From Mactra quadrangularis (lineage: Eukaryota; Mollusca; Bivalvia; Venerida; Mactridae), in NCBI GenBank assembly GCA_025267735.1, contig CM046297.1, positions 15,836,011 through 15,900,010 on the forward strand: 64,000 nt of DNA. The letters are read 5' to 3'. Both the position numbers and the translations under genes were made by a program. Positions 45,601 through 52,733 of the stretch are shown one piece after another (the stretch's first letter is position 1; the number at the start of each line of letters is the position of its first letter). The notes under the pieces were generated by a model, which saw nothing but the letters and a program-made list of their open reading frames with translations, ran no database searches and was not told where the DNA came from.

Positions 45601-47861
45601 ACTTGTAAGTCGACTGTGCCATTGAATGGTCAAACAGTGGGTACCGGGAATACAAAATGTTTCAATACTTGACGTGGATAAATATAACTTAAAAGTGAAC
45701 TAAGATTTCATGCTTAAAAATCTCGTGTGACCAGCATTATGAAACACCCTGTTTTTACTTACATATGGAAAGTAACTGCCACGTGTATTAGTTAAACCTC
45801 ATATGTTAAACCCATATATCCTTACTAGAAGACAAACTGACGATGACGAAAATACGAAAAAGTTAACTATACGCTTGTTTTTTGACCACGATATACATGT
45901 AATTCAGGATGTTCACATACTGCATGTGTAAAACAATCTTAAAGGTCGATAACAATCCGTATTGGATGTATTTACAACTTATTTGCAGCAAAAAAAATTA
46001 TAAGCAATTAAATACAAATTCCAATAAAATTAACTGAAAGGGAATGGTCACTGATCTTGTCTTTTGGAAGGTACTGAAATAGGTTACAGCGATTTTAACG
46101 CTTGATCCGCCGACTGACAGGGTAACGGCGATTTTAACGCTTGATCCACTGAATAAAATAGGTTATAGCAATTTGAACGCTTGATCCACTGAATGATATA
46201 GGTAACAGCGATTTGAACGCTGTTCAATCTACTGAATGAAAGAAGTTACAGCGATTTGAACGCTTGATCCGCTGTGTGAAAGGGGTTATGGCGATTTGAA
46301 CACTTGATCTGCTGAATGAAAGAAGTTACAGTGATTTGAACACTTGATCTACTGAATGAAAGAAGTTACAGCGATTTGAACGCTTGATCCGCTGTGTGAA
46401 AGGGGTTATGGCGATTTGAACACTTGATCTGCTGAATGATATAGGTTACAGTGATTTTCAGAACACTTGATCTACTGAATGAAAGAAGTTACAGCAATTT
46501 GAACGTTTGATCCACTGAATAAAAGAAGTAACAGCGATTTGAACGCTTGATCAGCTGAGTGAAAGAGGTTACGGCGATTTGAACACTTGATCTGCTGAAT
46601 GATATAGGTTACAGCGATTTGAACCCTTGATCCGCTGACTGAAAGAAGTTACAGCGATTTGAACACTGGATCCGCTGAATAAAATAGGTTACAGCGATTT
46701 GAACCCTTGGTCCGCTGACTGAAAGAAGTTACAGCGATTTGAACACTTGATCCGCTGAATAAAATAGGTTACAGCGATTTGAACCCTTGATCCGCTGACT
46801 GAAAGAAGTTACAGCGATTTGAACACTTGATCCGCTGAATAAAATAGGTTACAGCGATTTGAACACTTGATCCACTGATTGAAAGAAGTAACAGCGATTT
46901 GAACGCTTAATCCTCTGACTGAAAGAAGTTACATCGATTTGAACACTTGATCTGCTAATTGATATAGGTTACAGCGATTTGAACGCTTGATCTGCTAAAT
47001 GATATAGGTTACAGCGATATGAACGCTTGACCCAATGAATAAAATAGGTTACAGCGATTTGAACGCTTGATCCACTGACAGAAAGAGGTTACAACGGTTT
47101 GAAAGCTTGATCCAATGAATAAAATAGGTTACAGCGGTTTGAACGCTTGATCCAATGAATAAAATAGGTTACAGCGGTTTGAACGCTTGATCCAATGAAT
47201 AAAATAGGTTACAGCGATTTGAACGCTTGATCCACTGACAGAAAGAGGTTACAACGATTTGAACGCTTGATCCGCTGCGTGAAAGAGGTTACGGCGATTT
47301 GAACGCTTGATCCGCTGAAAGAAAGAGGTTACAACGATTTGAACGCTTGATCCGCTGAGTGAAAGAGGTTACGGCGATTTGAACGCTTGATCCGCTGAAT
47401 GAAAGGTTACAGCGATTTGAAATCCGCAATGTTATTTACTTGATTACCAAGACTCGTCTTTAGTAGATTCATGTAATGACAAAAAATTGCAATAAATCAT
47501 TGGATTTTTGTTCAATCGAATTGGTCAGGAATTTATTTCTGTTCAATGTAGTTGAAGTTTAAATTTTATTCAAGCCACAAAACTATTTATGAAAACTATA
47601 TCTTGCGTCCTATCCGATAAGCCAAAGAATGGCCACGGAAGGTAAACCGTGATCTTATTCAACGAAGGTATTTGGTGCCGACCGTAAATCGAACAACTTC
47701 TTGGTTGACAATACGAAAGGCATCAGTCCTTAGTAACTTTTCTGAACCTGAACTGAAATACTAATAAAATTTAACATATACATACCTATTTCCTCTAAGC
47801 CTTCCAAAATTGAATGATCAAATAGTGCATAAATAGAAATAATTTGTATCGTTAACACCAT
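18661..47861 (-). CDS. Membrane-anchored M12B (reprolysin/ADAM-like) metalloprotease, 19-exon model
   Basis: Hand-built model; exons from 5' to 3' on the minus strand: 47786-47861, 37894-38084, 36940-37159, 35925-36030, 35076-35166, 33916-33993, 33147-33313, 31610-31647, 30734-30839, 29187-29351, 27809-27935, 26628-26741, 24215-24266, 23078-23230, 22248-22370, 21127-21339, 20362-20495, 19509-19561, 18661-18679. All introns are GT-AG, all phases match, and the CDS totals 2226 nt (741 residues). Order: hydrophobic signal; prodomain to a furin-type RIRR at 175-178; catalytic domain with zinc site H353-E354-L-G-H357-x5-H363-D364; ADAMTS-like disintegrin/Cys-rich module (413-510); three CxYGD repeats (511-632); Thr-rich stalk (634-668); transmembrane helix (675-699); basic tail. 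M12B enzymes cleave matrix or cell-surface proteins; this one should act at the cell surface after furin activation. It resembles ADAMTS-like invertebrate proteases but has no thrombospondin repeats. The Met-turn Met is Leu378. The last short exon and the exact start are the weakest parts. Confidence 0.85.
18725..18840 (+). repeat. tRNA-like SINE remnant
   Basis: GTGGGCGTGGCCTAGGGGAC and GGTAATCATTGGATAGCC match the two halves that flank the Harbinger element at 38590 and 39851, so this is an uninterrupted relative of that SINE. Confidence 0.5.
19509..19561 (-). CDS. Metalloprotease exon 18: cytoplasmic tail
   Basis: Encodes RMRSYQSDIDSYYGKGS between ATTTACAG and GTGAGT. Three tyrosines could be phosphorylation sites; that is inference. 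Confidence 0.65.
19970..20262 (-). mobile_element. SINE family C copy
   Basis: Contains GCCATAGCAACTCATTGTATAGGTCATATTA and ATGATCAAGCTCCACGAAAG like the 29675 copy. It lies between metalloprotease exons 17 and 18. Confidence 0.75.
20362..20495 (-). CDS. Metalloprotease exon 17: transmembrane helix and basic tail
   Basis: Encodes WIIPLVASVGGLVFLGLLI... (about 25 hydrophobic residues, 675-699), then RKEMNKKKKEKAQNKRGRS, a stop-transfer signal. Acceptor GTCTATTTCAG, donor GTATGT. Copies of its first bases and acceptor are tandemly repeated just upstream (20560-20770). Confidence 0.83.
20475..20775. repeat. Tandem copies of the exon 17 edge and acceptor
   Basis: The exon 17 start with its intron edge (CTACCAATGGAATAATCCAT, CTGAAATAGACCAATCAAAAC) recurs at about 20568, 20627, 20685 and 20741 with a 57-59 bp period. 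Several copies keep an AG acceptor on the minus strand. Confidence 0.85.
21127..21339 (-). CDS. Metalloprotease exon 16: CxYGD repeat 3 and Thr-rich stalk
   Basis: Symmetric phase 1-1 exon: C-A-YGD...C...C...CC-E-T-C, then about 40 residues rich in Thr, Lys and Arg, a likely O-glycosylated stalk. Donor GTAATC at 21126; reading through it would add NHFCVT and a stop, so intron retention would give a form without the membrane helix. Confidence 0.82.
21428..21500 (-). repeat. tRNA-like SINE remnant
   Basis: On the complement, box B appears as GTTCGAATCC (plus strand GGATTCGAACACTGG), with a worn head. Intronic; short. Confidence 0.4.
22248..22370 (-). CDS. Metalloprotease exon 15: CxYGD cysteine repeat 2
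   Basis: Symmetric phase 1-1 exon: C-E-YGD...C...C...CC-Q-T-C. Acceptor TTTCTGGCAG, donor GTAAGA. Confidence 0.82.
23078..23230 (-). CDS. Metalloprotease exon 14: CxYGD cysteine repeat 1
   Basis: Symmetric phase 1-1 exon. The pattern is C-L-YGD...C...C...CC-D-S-C (six cysteines). Acceptor ATATTTTAG, donor GTAGGT. The repeat is not one I can name; it recurs in the next two exons. Confidence 0.82.
23364..23651 (+). mobile_element. tRNA-headed SINE, family A, copy 2
   Basis: Same head, body and tail as copy 1, with a 4-base gap in the head before GCAGTTGG and an (AAAT)n tail. A perfect 15-bp duplication, TAGGAATTTTAATAA, flanks it at 23349-23363 and 23652-23666, so it is fairly recent. Lies in a metalloprotease intron. 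Confidence 0.92.
24215..24266 (-). CDS. Metalloprotease exon 13: WCMNGECV
   Basis: Short exon beginning WCMNGECV, which directly follows NKK of exon 12 to give the family motif CG-x-x-K-W-C-x-x-G-x-C-V. Acceptor TTATTACAG, donor GTAACC; leaves in phase 1. Confidence 0.8.
24505..24690 (-). mobile_element. SINE family C fragment
   Basis: Only the head half remains (GATTTAGAATCAGTGGTAGG, CAAACCAATGACCC). Intronic in the metalloprotease. Confidence 0.6.
24700..25200. repeat. Dispersed intronic repeat, copy 1
   Basis: About 24880-25200 shares ACAACAGTACAACAC, TCATGATTGTAAGGTAGC and CAGTTGAGTTGACAGCTCAACA with 31735-32030. Family unknown; no coding capacity. Confidence 0.6.
25752..26033 (-). mobile_element. 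tRNA-headed SINE, family A, copy 3
   Basis: Reverse orientation of the same family, with GGATTCGAACCC as box B on the complement. Duplication CACATGAGGATT at 25740-25751 and 26034-26045. Intronic. Confidence 0.92.
26095..26175 (+). repeat. tRNA-like SINE head
   Basis: AGTGGTCCAGTGGTAGGAAGC, then AGATCGAGAGGTCCTAGG and GGTATGAACCCC. It looks like a Gly/Glu-type tRNA-derived head without an intact cloverleaf. Confidence 0.45.
26628..26741 (-). CDS. Metalloprotease exon 12: Cys-rich module
   Basis: Contains MCTGMWC and PADGTMCGNKK, the C-x-x-x-W-C and PADGT-x-CG hallmarks of the ADAMTS-like Cys-rich module. 38 codons, phase 0 at both ends. Acceptor ATATTTTCAG, donor GTATAC. Confidence 0.86.
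26899..27180. mobile_element. MITE with ACGTGGCCACGT/TGCGCACG palindromes
   Basis: Inverted ends ACGGTGG(T/C)ATAGAGGTGACATGG over about 90 bp. An 8-bp target duplication with one mismatch (TATTATCT at 26891-26898, AATTATCT at 27181-27188) fits a hAT-like element. The arms alternate GTGCGCAC and GTGGCCAC palindromes with AATAACGTTTACG spacers. Confidence 0.82.
27809..27935 (-). CDS. Metalloprotease exon 11: disintegrin-like start
   Basis: Contains PGQVFSADRQCEIMVGTGS, which matches the GQ-x-Y-x-x-D-x-QC entry of the ADAMTS disintegrin-like domain. Acceptor CTCCTTGCAG, donor GTAAAT. Confidence 0.83.
28898..29130 (-). mobile_element. tRNA-headed SINE, family B, copy 2
   Basis: Reverse-strand copy of family B, flanked by GACTTGCTAT at 28888-28897 and 29131-29140. 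It ends 56 bp from metalloprotease exon 10. Confidence 0.9.
29187..29351 (-). CDS. Metalloprotease exon 10: third zinc His and Met-turn region
   Basis: Starts SLGGKHDSDVADC, completing HExxHxxGxxHD with H363 and D364. The expected Met-turn (typically YIMS) reads YVLS, with Leu378 (codon TTG, 29291-29293). Acceptor AAATATTTCAG, donor GTAAGT. It ends in the usual C-terminal helix (SSCSAATFKQTIDNL). Confidence 0.92.
29675..29990 (-). mobile_element. tRNA-headed SINE, family C
   Basis: Starts (tail first) TTTAACGCCGTAGCAACATA and ends at a tRNA-like head with TTGAACCCACGACCC, the complement of a box B. Other copies lie at 19970-20262, 48352-48672 and 62953-63237, with pieces at 24505-24690 and 57011-57232. 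This is the best-preserved copy here. Confidence 0.8.
30421..30690. mobile_element. GGGCGGATCCA MITE, best copy
   Basis: Ends GGGCGGATCCAG and TTGGATCCGCCC. Internal TATGAAGCAATTTTTCTCG and GGTTCGAGGTTCGGACCCC recur at 2343-2597 and 52530-52733. Homopolymeric G and C runs sit beside both ends. Confidence 0.7.
30734..30839 (-). CDS. Metalloprotease exon 9: active-site helix HELGH
   Basis: Encodes YAFLGQIC... then ITGAIAAHELGH at 346-357, the first half of the zinc site: two His ligands and the catalytic Glu354. Acceptor CATTTTCAG, donor GTAAG. The intron splits Ser358 just after the second His, so the zinc site spans two exons. Confidence 0.93.
31610..31647 (-). CDS. Metalloprotease exon 8: 38-base microexon
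   Basis: Encodes YDMALDNQVAAAG between flanking split codons. Acceptor CTCTTTCAG, donor GTAAG. Its size and phase fit both neighbours and it restores the M12B edge strand before the active-site helix. Confidence 0.83.
31735..32030. repeat. Dispersed intronic repeat, copy 2
   Basis: Diverged relative of 24880-25200, ending with the same GTTGAGTTGACAGCTCAAC palindrome. Lies upstream of metalloprotease exon 8 in the gene's orientation. Confidence 0.6.
33147..33313 (-). CDS. Metalloprotease exon 7: catalytic domain
   Basis: Encodes residues 255-309, including LPKFNTWVND, the usual F-x-x-W helix, and DHYTLFTG, the central strand. Acceptor GTCACACAG, donor GTAAGT. A fragment of the CACAGGAGC palindrome family lies just beyond the donor at about 33122. 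Confidence 0.87.
33916..33993 (-). CDS. Metalloprotease exon 6: catalytic domain
   Basis: A 26-codon exon in phase 0 at both ends: MNVRYNSLTTHGLTINVELV..., matching the RY-x-x-L...I-x-V-x-L-V-G-x-x segment of M12B enzymes. Acceptor AATTTTTAG, donor GTATGT. Confidence 0.85.
34371..34550 (+). repeat. About 60-bp tandem repeat, three copies
   Basis: GACAACTCTGATATCAATAT, GCAAATCTGGTATTAATTTA and GACAACCCTGGTATTATCAT each sit before an ACAGTATGGACAAAG-type segment. Intronic. Confidence 0.7.
35076..35166 (-). CDS. Metalloprotease exon 5: catalytic domain
   Basis: Encodes WYGLTAGTIAERDVKVMEYI..., the first helix of the catalytic domain. Acceptor TTCTGTACAG, donor GTAAGT; enters phase 2, leaves phase 0. 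Confidence 0.85.
35925..36030 (-). CDS. Metalloprotease exon 4: furin site and start of catalytic domain
   Basis: Encodes RIRR-Q at 175-179, a furin-type cleavage site, then TAELVFVIDYKMYQ, the first strand of the M12B catalytic domain. Acceptor ACTATTTCAG, donor GTAAGT. Confidence 0.88.
36424..36792 (-). mobile_element. Tc1/mariner-type MITE, copy 2
   Basis: Same family as 10279-10652 in the opposite orientation (CAGTACCTACCAAAAGTTTG ... CCAAACTTTTGAAGGGTACTG), flanked by TA. Open frames inside it are chance. It lies between metalloprotease exons 3 and 4. Confidence 0.82.
36940..37159 (-). CDS. Metalloprotease exon 3: prodomain
   Basis: Acceptor ATATTTTCAG, donor GTATGT. Encodes residues 90-162, starting CLTAYEDL, with a beta-rich DELYAILPSRR segment like the ADAM/ADAMTS propeptide. 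Enters in phase 0, leaves in phase 1. Confidence 0.8.
37297..37521 (+). mobile_element. tRNA-headed SINE, family B, copy 1
   Basis: Different head (box B-like GGTTCAACCCC) but a body and tail related to family A (GGCCTCGTGGTAGGGTAAG; ACGACGTTAAAC). Duplication AGATTTTAGT at 37287-37296 and 37522-37531. Lies in metalloprotease intron 2. Confidence 0.9.
37894..38084 (-). CDS. Metalloprotease exon 2: prodomain
   Basis: Acceptor TTTTTTTCAG and donor GTAAGT. Residues 26-89 include a basic MGRKRS stretch and RQCPIFHSTG; the cysteine there is a candidate prodomain cysteine, but no clear cysteine-switch motif can be read. Enters in phase 1, leaves in phase 0. Confidence 0.75.
38614..39850 (+). mobile_element. 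Deleted PIF/Harbinger-type DNA transposon
   Basis: Terminal inverted repeats run TAAAGCCTAGTTCACATCA at the left and TGATGTGAAATAGGCTTTA at the right, with one mismatch. A plus-strand ORF at 38969-39352 encodes 127 residues containing RRWLERRRLFGQYYTLFQEL and YIRMSSNMFAELLLRVGPRI. This fits the N-terminal segment of Harbinger (HARBI1/ALP1-like) transposases, typically RRWW...FH-x-L...L...F-x-x-Y-x-RM...F-x-x-LL-x-x-VGP. The catalytic DDE part is missing, so the copy is non-autonomous. The sub-terminal regions are dense in CGTACG and GTCGTACG words. It lies in intron 1 of the metalloprotease, inside a tRNA-headed SINE whose halves flank it. Confidence 0.8.
38969..39352 (+). pseudogene. Harbinger transposase N-terminal fragment
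   Basis: A 127-residue open frame matching only the N-terminal transposase region. The frame stops at 39350, before any DDE triad, and the rest of the element is repeat. See the element entry for the motif. Confidence 0.72.
40465..40932. mobile_element. ATAGGCGGATCCAGG MITE
   Basis: Ends ATAGGCGGATCCAGG and CCTGGATCGCCTAT, with GGGCGTACACCCCCC and GGCCCTTATGGCCCC inside. TTAAG occurs at both flanks. An inverted relative lies at 50495-50764. In metalloprotease intron 1. Confidence 0.65.
42060..42300 (+). repeat. GAT/AAT trinucleotide-rich tract
   Basis: GATGATGATAATGAC words over 240 bp; the Met/Ile-rich ORF here is compositional. Confidence 0.8.
44185..44575 (+). repeat. CCAAT-box satellite
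   Basis: About 12 units of 30-34 bp, each with (G/T)GACCAATCAGAGCATTG or GGCCAATCAGAG and a TTACATTTAATT or TATACGTCTAAT spacer. CCAAT in this context is the NF-Y binding core. Located in metalloprotease intron 1. Confidence 0.85.
46080..47420 (+). repeat. 40-bp minisatellite, about 33 copies
   Basis: The unit is GGTTACAGCGATTTGAACGC plus TTGATCCGCTGAATGAAAGA, with a higher-order mix of AAAATAGG, GAAAGAAG and GATATAGG variants. It ends about 360 bp from metalloprotease exon 1. Confidence 0.92.
47786..47861 (-). CDS. Metalloprotease exon 1: signal peptide
   Basis: From the ATG at 47859-47861 this encodes 25 residues (MVLTIQIISIYALF...) and ends GAAATAG|GTATG in phase 1, which matches exon 2 (join LEGLEEI-E-NAKV). 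A better signal start, ATG at 47894-47896, is out of frame because the A-run (plus-strand T7 at 47879-47885) is one base short. With the short start the signal peptide has only about 12 residues and no positive charge, which is poor. The 9.7-kb intron that follows means the assignment rests on phase and signal-peptide logic. Confidence 0.65.
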
Positions 47862-48351
47862 ACACAGCACTCCATAGCTTTTTAATAAACCCATATTTGA
47901 TATTATGATGAATTGACGTCCAAGTGGTACAAACTATTTATTTTGAACGCTTTTTAGACCCGACCGCTATCATCAATAATTTCATGAAGGTTTGCGCGTG
48001 ATTACATTAACTATACACATTTGAAAAATATTTTCCTTTCATTTCTCGCCCTAAGGAGATGCTGTGCTGGTTGGGTGATTTTGAAAGAAGGACATTTTTT
48101 TGTTATTTAAATAAGTATAAATTTTAGATCTATGTAAACTGTTTTCATCGTAACATTGGGGTAATAACATCGCATGTTCTTAATTGTACCGGGGTGTATA
48201 GTCTAGCCCGATCTGATTTCATGCATTTTATTAATCATTTTTGTTGTGAATAATGTAACGCTATATGTAAAGAATCTATCGCTTGCATATTCAGGTAACT
48301 GTATCAATAAGAAATCATCCTGCTAGAGTCCTCTTTCTCTATTTGGTTTAA

Positions 48352-48672
48352 CGTCGTAGCAACACATTGTATAAGTCATATTACAAAGTCAGTCAACCTA
48401 CTCATCGTTCCGGGAAATGCTAAATTTCTGGATTTAGCTGATAACAAATTACAAGGCGCATATTTTTATCAGTGACCGACAACTACTCTTCATGATTTAG
48501 CTTCAAAGTTAGGAGGGACAATGACCGTACAAATTATTTCAATACCAAAATCCACGAAAGTATTTCCGACCGTAAATCGAACCTACGACCCTAGCTCGAT
48601 CAGTAGACTTGTGTGCTACCGAACCTACGACCCCTCTATCAATAGGCGTGTGTGCTATCGACTGAGCAAGCC
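48352..48672 (-). mobile_element. SINE family C copy
   Basis: GTTTAACGTCGTAGCAACAC at its left, then the family C body. The head region carries a short internal duplication (GAACCTACGACC twice). Confidence 0.75.
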
Positions 48673-49252
48673 GAGCGAGCTCTACAACATGATGATAATA
48701 CGATACTACTGTATTATCTTACAACGTTATAAGCACCATTTCGAACTCAACATTCAATACCATGCCCTATGCTTTTTTTCTAATGCATGTGCTTGTTTCC
48801 TACATTGTATAGCTGGTGTAAAATTGCAATATCAAATGTTGGTATTTGATTTAACACTATTCTATAGACTGCATGTTCAAAAAGATGAATTTGTATTTTA
48901 CATTCTTTTGTGTTAGTTATTAAAATGCATATCACATGTTATATCGCACAAATGTCTTTTTTATACTCTATTCATACGTTTCGTTCATTTCATACACACT
49001 TTTGACATATCATATAAATATGTATGCCATTATATCTAAACGAATGGACAAAAACAACATTTTTGACGATGCCCAATCAAGTTATCTGACAGAGTGAATT
49101 TCAACAATTTGTACTGGCTCTTATCAACAAAGCCAAGTCAGTTCGATTCAATTTACAGCAAAATCTCATCCGGATTACTTTGGCAATACCATTATAGTAG
49201 TATGAGCGCAGTCCGAGACCATGAGCTCTTTCTGCACGACGTCATTAGACAA

Positions 49253-49963
49253 TCACTTTGTAGCGCCGTTAAACGTCGCAACGCCGCTAAACGTCGCAAC
49301 TGACGTTAAACGTCGCAACACTAACACTAAACGTCGCAACCGCCGCTAAACGTCGCAATCGCCCTGCCGTTAAACGTCGCAACGCTGACGATAACGTCGC
49401 AAAAAAATCGACTGCCGTTAAACGTCGCAATATTGCCGCTAAACGTCGCACTTAGTAGGAAGGTATAGTATCGAGCCTAATCAACACACAAATATTACAT
49501 ATGACAAATATGACTTCAAAGCAGCCACTCTTAGACTCTTAGCAACCATCAACATATCCTTAGCAACCACCCCTTGGTCCACAGCAACCACTCTTACACC
49601 TTATGCCAATCGCCTTAAGGCCAAAAGTATCCACTATACTGTCCATAGCAACCGATTTGAGTTCCATAGCAACCGTAATTGCACCTTTAATATCCATTTA
49701 AATATCAAATGGAATAACTCTCACGGCCATAAACTTTATCTTAGTGTCTATTTTGATCATCTTCGGGTCAGCTTTCAAACTTGGTCAAGTTGAGTTAGAT
49801 CTAGATAGGCCAGCGCTATAGAGACCTTATTCAGTTACGACGTTTAGCGGCGTTGCGACGTTAAACGGCGCTACAATGTTTCTGGGAATATAGGTCAGGT
49901 GAACTGTCCTCTGTAAAATGACCATTACTTGTGTTGATACGGCATTAAACACAATTAAATCAT
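49253..49963. mobile_element. Element with TAAACGTCGCAAC array and SINE-like tail
   Basis: A 44-bp inverted pair with two mismatches begins TGTAGCGCCGTT at 49259 and ends AACGGCGCTACA at 49875. The left arm grows into about ten TAAACGTCGCAA units to 49450. After the right arm comes a SINE-type tail (TGTGTTGATACGGCATTAAAC). ATTAGACAA flanks the whole block at 49244-49252 and 49964-49972. Confidence 0.65.
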
Positions 49964-50494
49964 ATTAGACAACGGTGACCCCCTCTCAGCCAATCAAATT
50001 GCTTAAAAAGTGTTTGATAAATCCCATAACACACGGTAAAGTGTTTGATATAATCAGATCGTTTTCTCCGTGCGTTAAACTCGAGAAAACATTGACTGAA
50101 AGTATGGGGTGGATCCAGACTTTTTTTAAGTGTGGTGCACACTAAGAACAAAATGAAATGTTATATTTCGTAAACAAGCGGCCACGAACATTGGAAATGT
50201 CTAATTATGATCTTATTTGTTGACAAGCGTAAGTCATTAAATAGTACAACCCCTTGTTAAAAGTCAATATCCGCCCCATAATCAGTTTAATACAATTAAC
50301 TGAAATGCTTCAATAAGCTTATCTGTTCTGTATTTAGTCTGGATTACCTGCCCTTTACCACTATCGTTATCAGGTCAGGCAAAGCACGATCATGGCTGCA
50401 CTCCCAGTTTTTATTCAGATAACAAAATTATCGTATACGTTTTCTTTATCTGCATGATCATTTGCTGACAATAGTAACTTTAGTAGGAATTTAA

Positions 50495-50764
50495 AGGCGG
50501 ATCCAGGATTTTCAGTTAGAGGGGGCGTAAAATTAACAAGCATAATAGGGTTCAAGGGGCCACAAAAGGCCGAAGGGCCCAGGGCAAAGTCCTGATCAGG
50601 AGTCTAGGTAACTTATTGCATGCATAGCGTGCGATTTTTTGACAAATATAATATATATGTATTTTTCTATAATTATCATATTAATGACTGAAAAAAACAA
50701 CCTTGCTTGGGCAATTTTAGGGGGGGGGGGCGTACGCCGGGTCCGCCCCCTTGGATCCGCCTAT
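50495..50764. mobile_element. ATAGGCGGATCCAGG MITE, second copy
   Basis: AGGCGGATCCAGGATTTTC at the left; GGGTCCGCCCCCTTGGATCCGCCTA at the right; internally the reverse of 40465-40932, with the middle shortened. A short end fragment also occurs at 59281-59320. Confidence 0.65.
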
Positions 50765-51986
50765 GGTTCAACCGGAGATATAGCTAATTCTCCAGTCCAA
50801 CTTCACATTTAATATTAAACAATGTTACATAATGTTGATATACTGAGACATTTGTTAAATAAAATTACCACGGTTACACTTCCACAGGGTCCAGAAATAG
50901 TATTTAACAAATGAACATACAACAGTAAGATCCAAGTAGTTCAAAGAAACATACCTACTATCTCTGGTCATGAAAAATGATCAGGCCAACAAATATTTAA
51001 CTCTTCCACTTTCTATGAGTGGGTGTTGAATAATAACGTACTCAGGGGTGGGTTACAGAAATTTATTATTTTTAGAAGGCTGTTTCATCATATAACATCT
51101 ATTTTATCATATGTACCAATAAATGGAAACGCATAAGTGCGTACACCAAACCAAGGCTAACAAATAGGTAATATTTATTTGACCACGCCCAAAGGCAACA
51201 ACTCTCATACCAAGGTCAACAGCTCAATCTACGTTTCTCACATAACTCAACAGTGCTGTAAATATCAAGTAAAAAACTATTCATGCAATTGTTAAACAAG
51301 CAAGGAAATATAAAGCAATTAGTTATTAAGTTAATTAGATGCAAAGGTTTATCTATGAACGAAACGACGTTCAGTTGACAAATAACTGACAAATAGAATT
51401 ACGAATAATACTGACATTACTACTTATTTTAAACCAATTAAACTAACCATTTTAAGCAAACCAGTTCAAACATTACTTAAACAGAATTAAAGAAATAAAT
51501 AAGTTACTAGAACTTACTCAAACATCAAAGCCCAAAATGAACAAGTCTAATTCATACATGTGTCAAGGGAGATAATAACTCCAAACATCTTAATATATCA
51601 AATACGAGTGATTTCCCCTACTACAATATCTCATTATGAGTAATGACACCAATTATTGTGATTCCATTATGCTTCATTTAAACGTTAAATATATTAAATT
51701 CTATTATTGCTGATGCTGGCCAACAAGTTAAATATTGTCGCACTAACCATGCATGGATTTTATATAACAGTATAATAATGTTACTATTGTATATAAAAAC
51801 CCTGCACTAATGAAACACTAAACATAGGTTTTGGCTAAGTTATTTTAAGAATTAAATCAAATATTTTTACACTTTATTAATATATCATGACAAAGACTAT
51901 CATGAATTGAGAAATTTATTCTCTAAATTGTGTCCTGAGCGATGATTCTGTGCCCTGTGGTGACATAGTTGGTCACGTTGATTCTG
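50765..51986. other. Unique AT-rich intergenic DNA
   Basis: No feature seen except what may be distal promoter of the candidate exon at 52038. Confidence 0.5.
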
Positions 51987-52063
51987 ATTGGCTGGTATAA
52001 ATAATCAATAACTTTCTCTTGCATGCTGGGACAGCGACAATGGAGGAGATGGATTAAAATCGG
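51987..52063 (+). promoter_or_regulatory. Candidate promoter and first exon with a 5-codon uORF
   Basis: ATTGG (inverted CCAAT) at 51987, TATAAATA at 51996-52003, then, about 35-60 bp on, ACAATGGAGGAGATGGATTAA at 52038-52057 and a strong donor CGG|GTAAGT at 52064. The ATG reads only MEEMD before a stop, so the exon would be 5' UTR. I found no convincing next exon in the window, so the gene is unidentified. Confidence 0.4.
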
Positions 52064-52529
52064 GTAAGTTTTTTTAAGATTTATCGATTATTGTTGTGAT
52101 TAATGATATATTAACATGCTGATAATGTCACAAAAACCTGTAAAATTCGTAGATACGATGATTATTTTGAGTCTGACATGCTGCATAACCGAAAATGTGA
52201 ATCTGAAAAATCACGGCAACAAATCATCCCTAATCATGGCTGACGTGCAAATTTGGGAGAAATTAGAAAAAATGAAAATCCGAACCATCCTCCCTAATGA
52301 TTGAATAATTTCAGTAAATTTTGTCAACAATCGAACATTTAGATCATAAACTTTCTAACAGTAGGTGGATTTGGAAGAAAATATGTTTTATGTTGGATTT
52401 GGCATCGTTTCCATTTGGAGTTGCACTTGGTCAGTGCGAAATTTCCTAGGCGCACGTGCAATAAGCGTGTGTTGGTGTGAACTTATTTGGGTTTTAGCAA
52501 AATTGCTCTACGAATTTAATGGCTTCCCC

Positions 52530-52733
52530 GGACCCCCCCCCCCCTAGAATTTGGAAAATGTACCTGTCCATGATCGTGTATTTCTTGGCTGTAAGTTATT
52601 TTTAAGTAGCATGAAGCAATTTTTCTCGGTGCTTAACAAAGATTTAGTGGTTATGTATATTTTATTATCAATGCATTTTTTCTGCAAAATGTGTAATGTG
52701 GTTCGAGGTTCGGACCCCCCCCCTAGACAGGGT
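52530..52733. mobile_element. GGGCGGATCCA MITE, partial copy
   Basis: Contains AGCATGAAGCAATTTTTCTCGG and GTGGTTCGAGGTTCGGACCC; both outer ends are lost. Followed directly by the GTCAGGGAAA array. Confidence 0.6.

Larger units (their letters stand above)
39851..46079. other. Metalloprotease intron 1, non-coding
   Basis: Apart from the MITE at 40465, the GAT tract and the CCAAT array, this is AT-rich with no exon whose phase fits the protease and no other gene. Confidence 0.6.

Noticed and set aside
52116..52304. 62-residue protein after the candidate promoter
   Set aside because: It lies inside the apparent first intron, and no family or splice support is seen.
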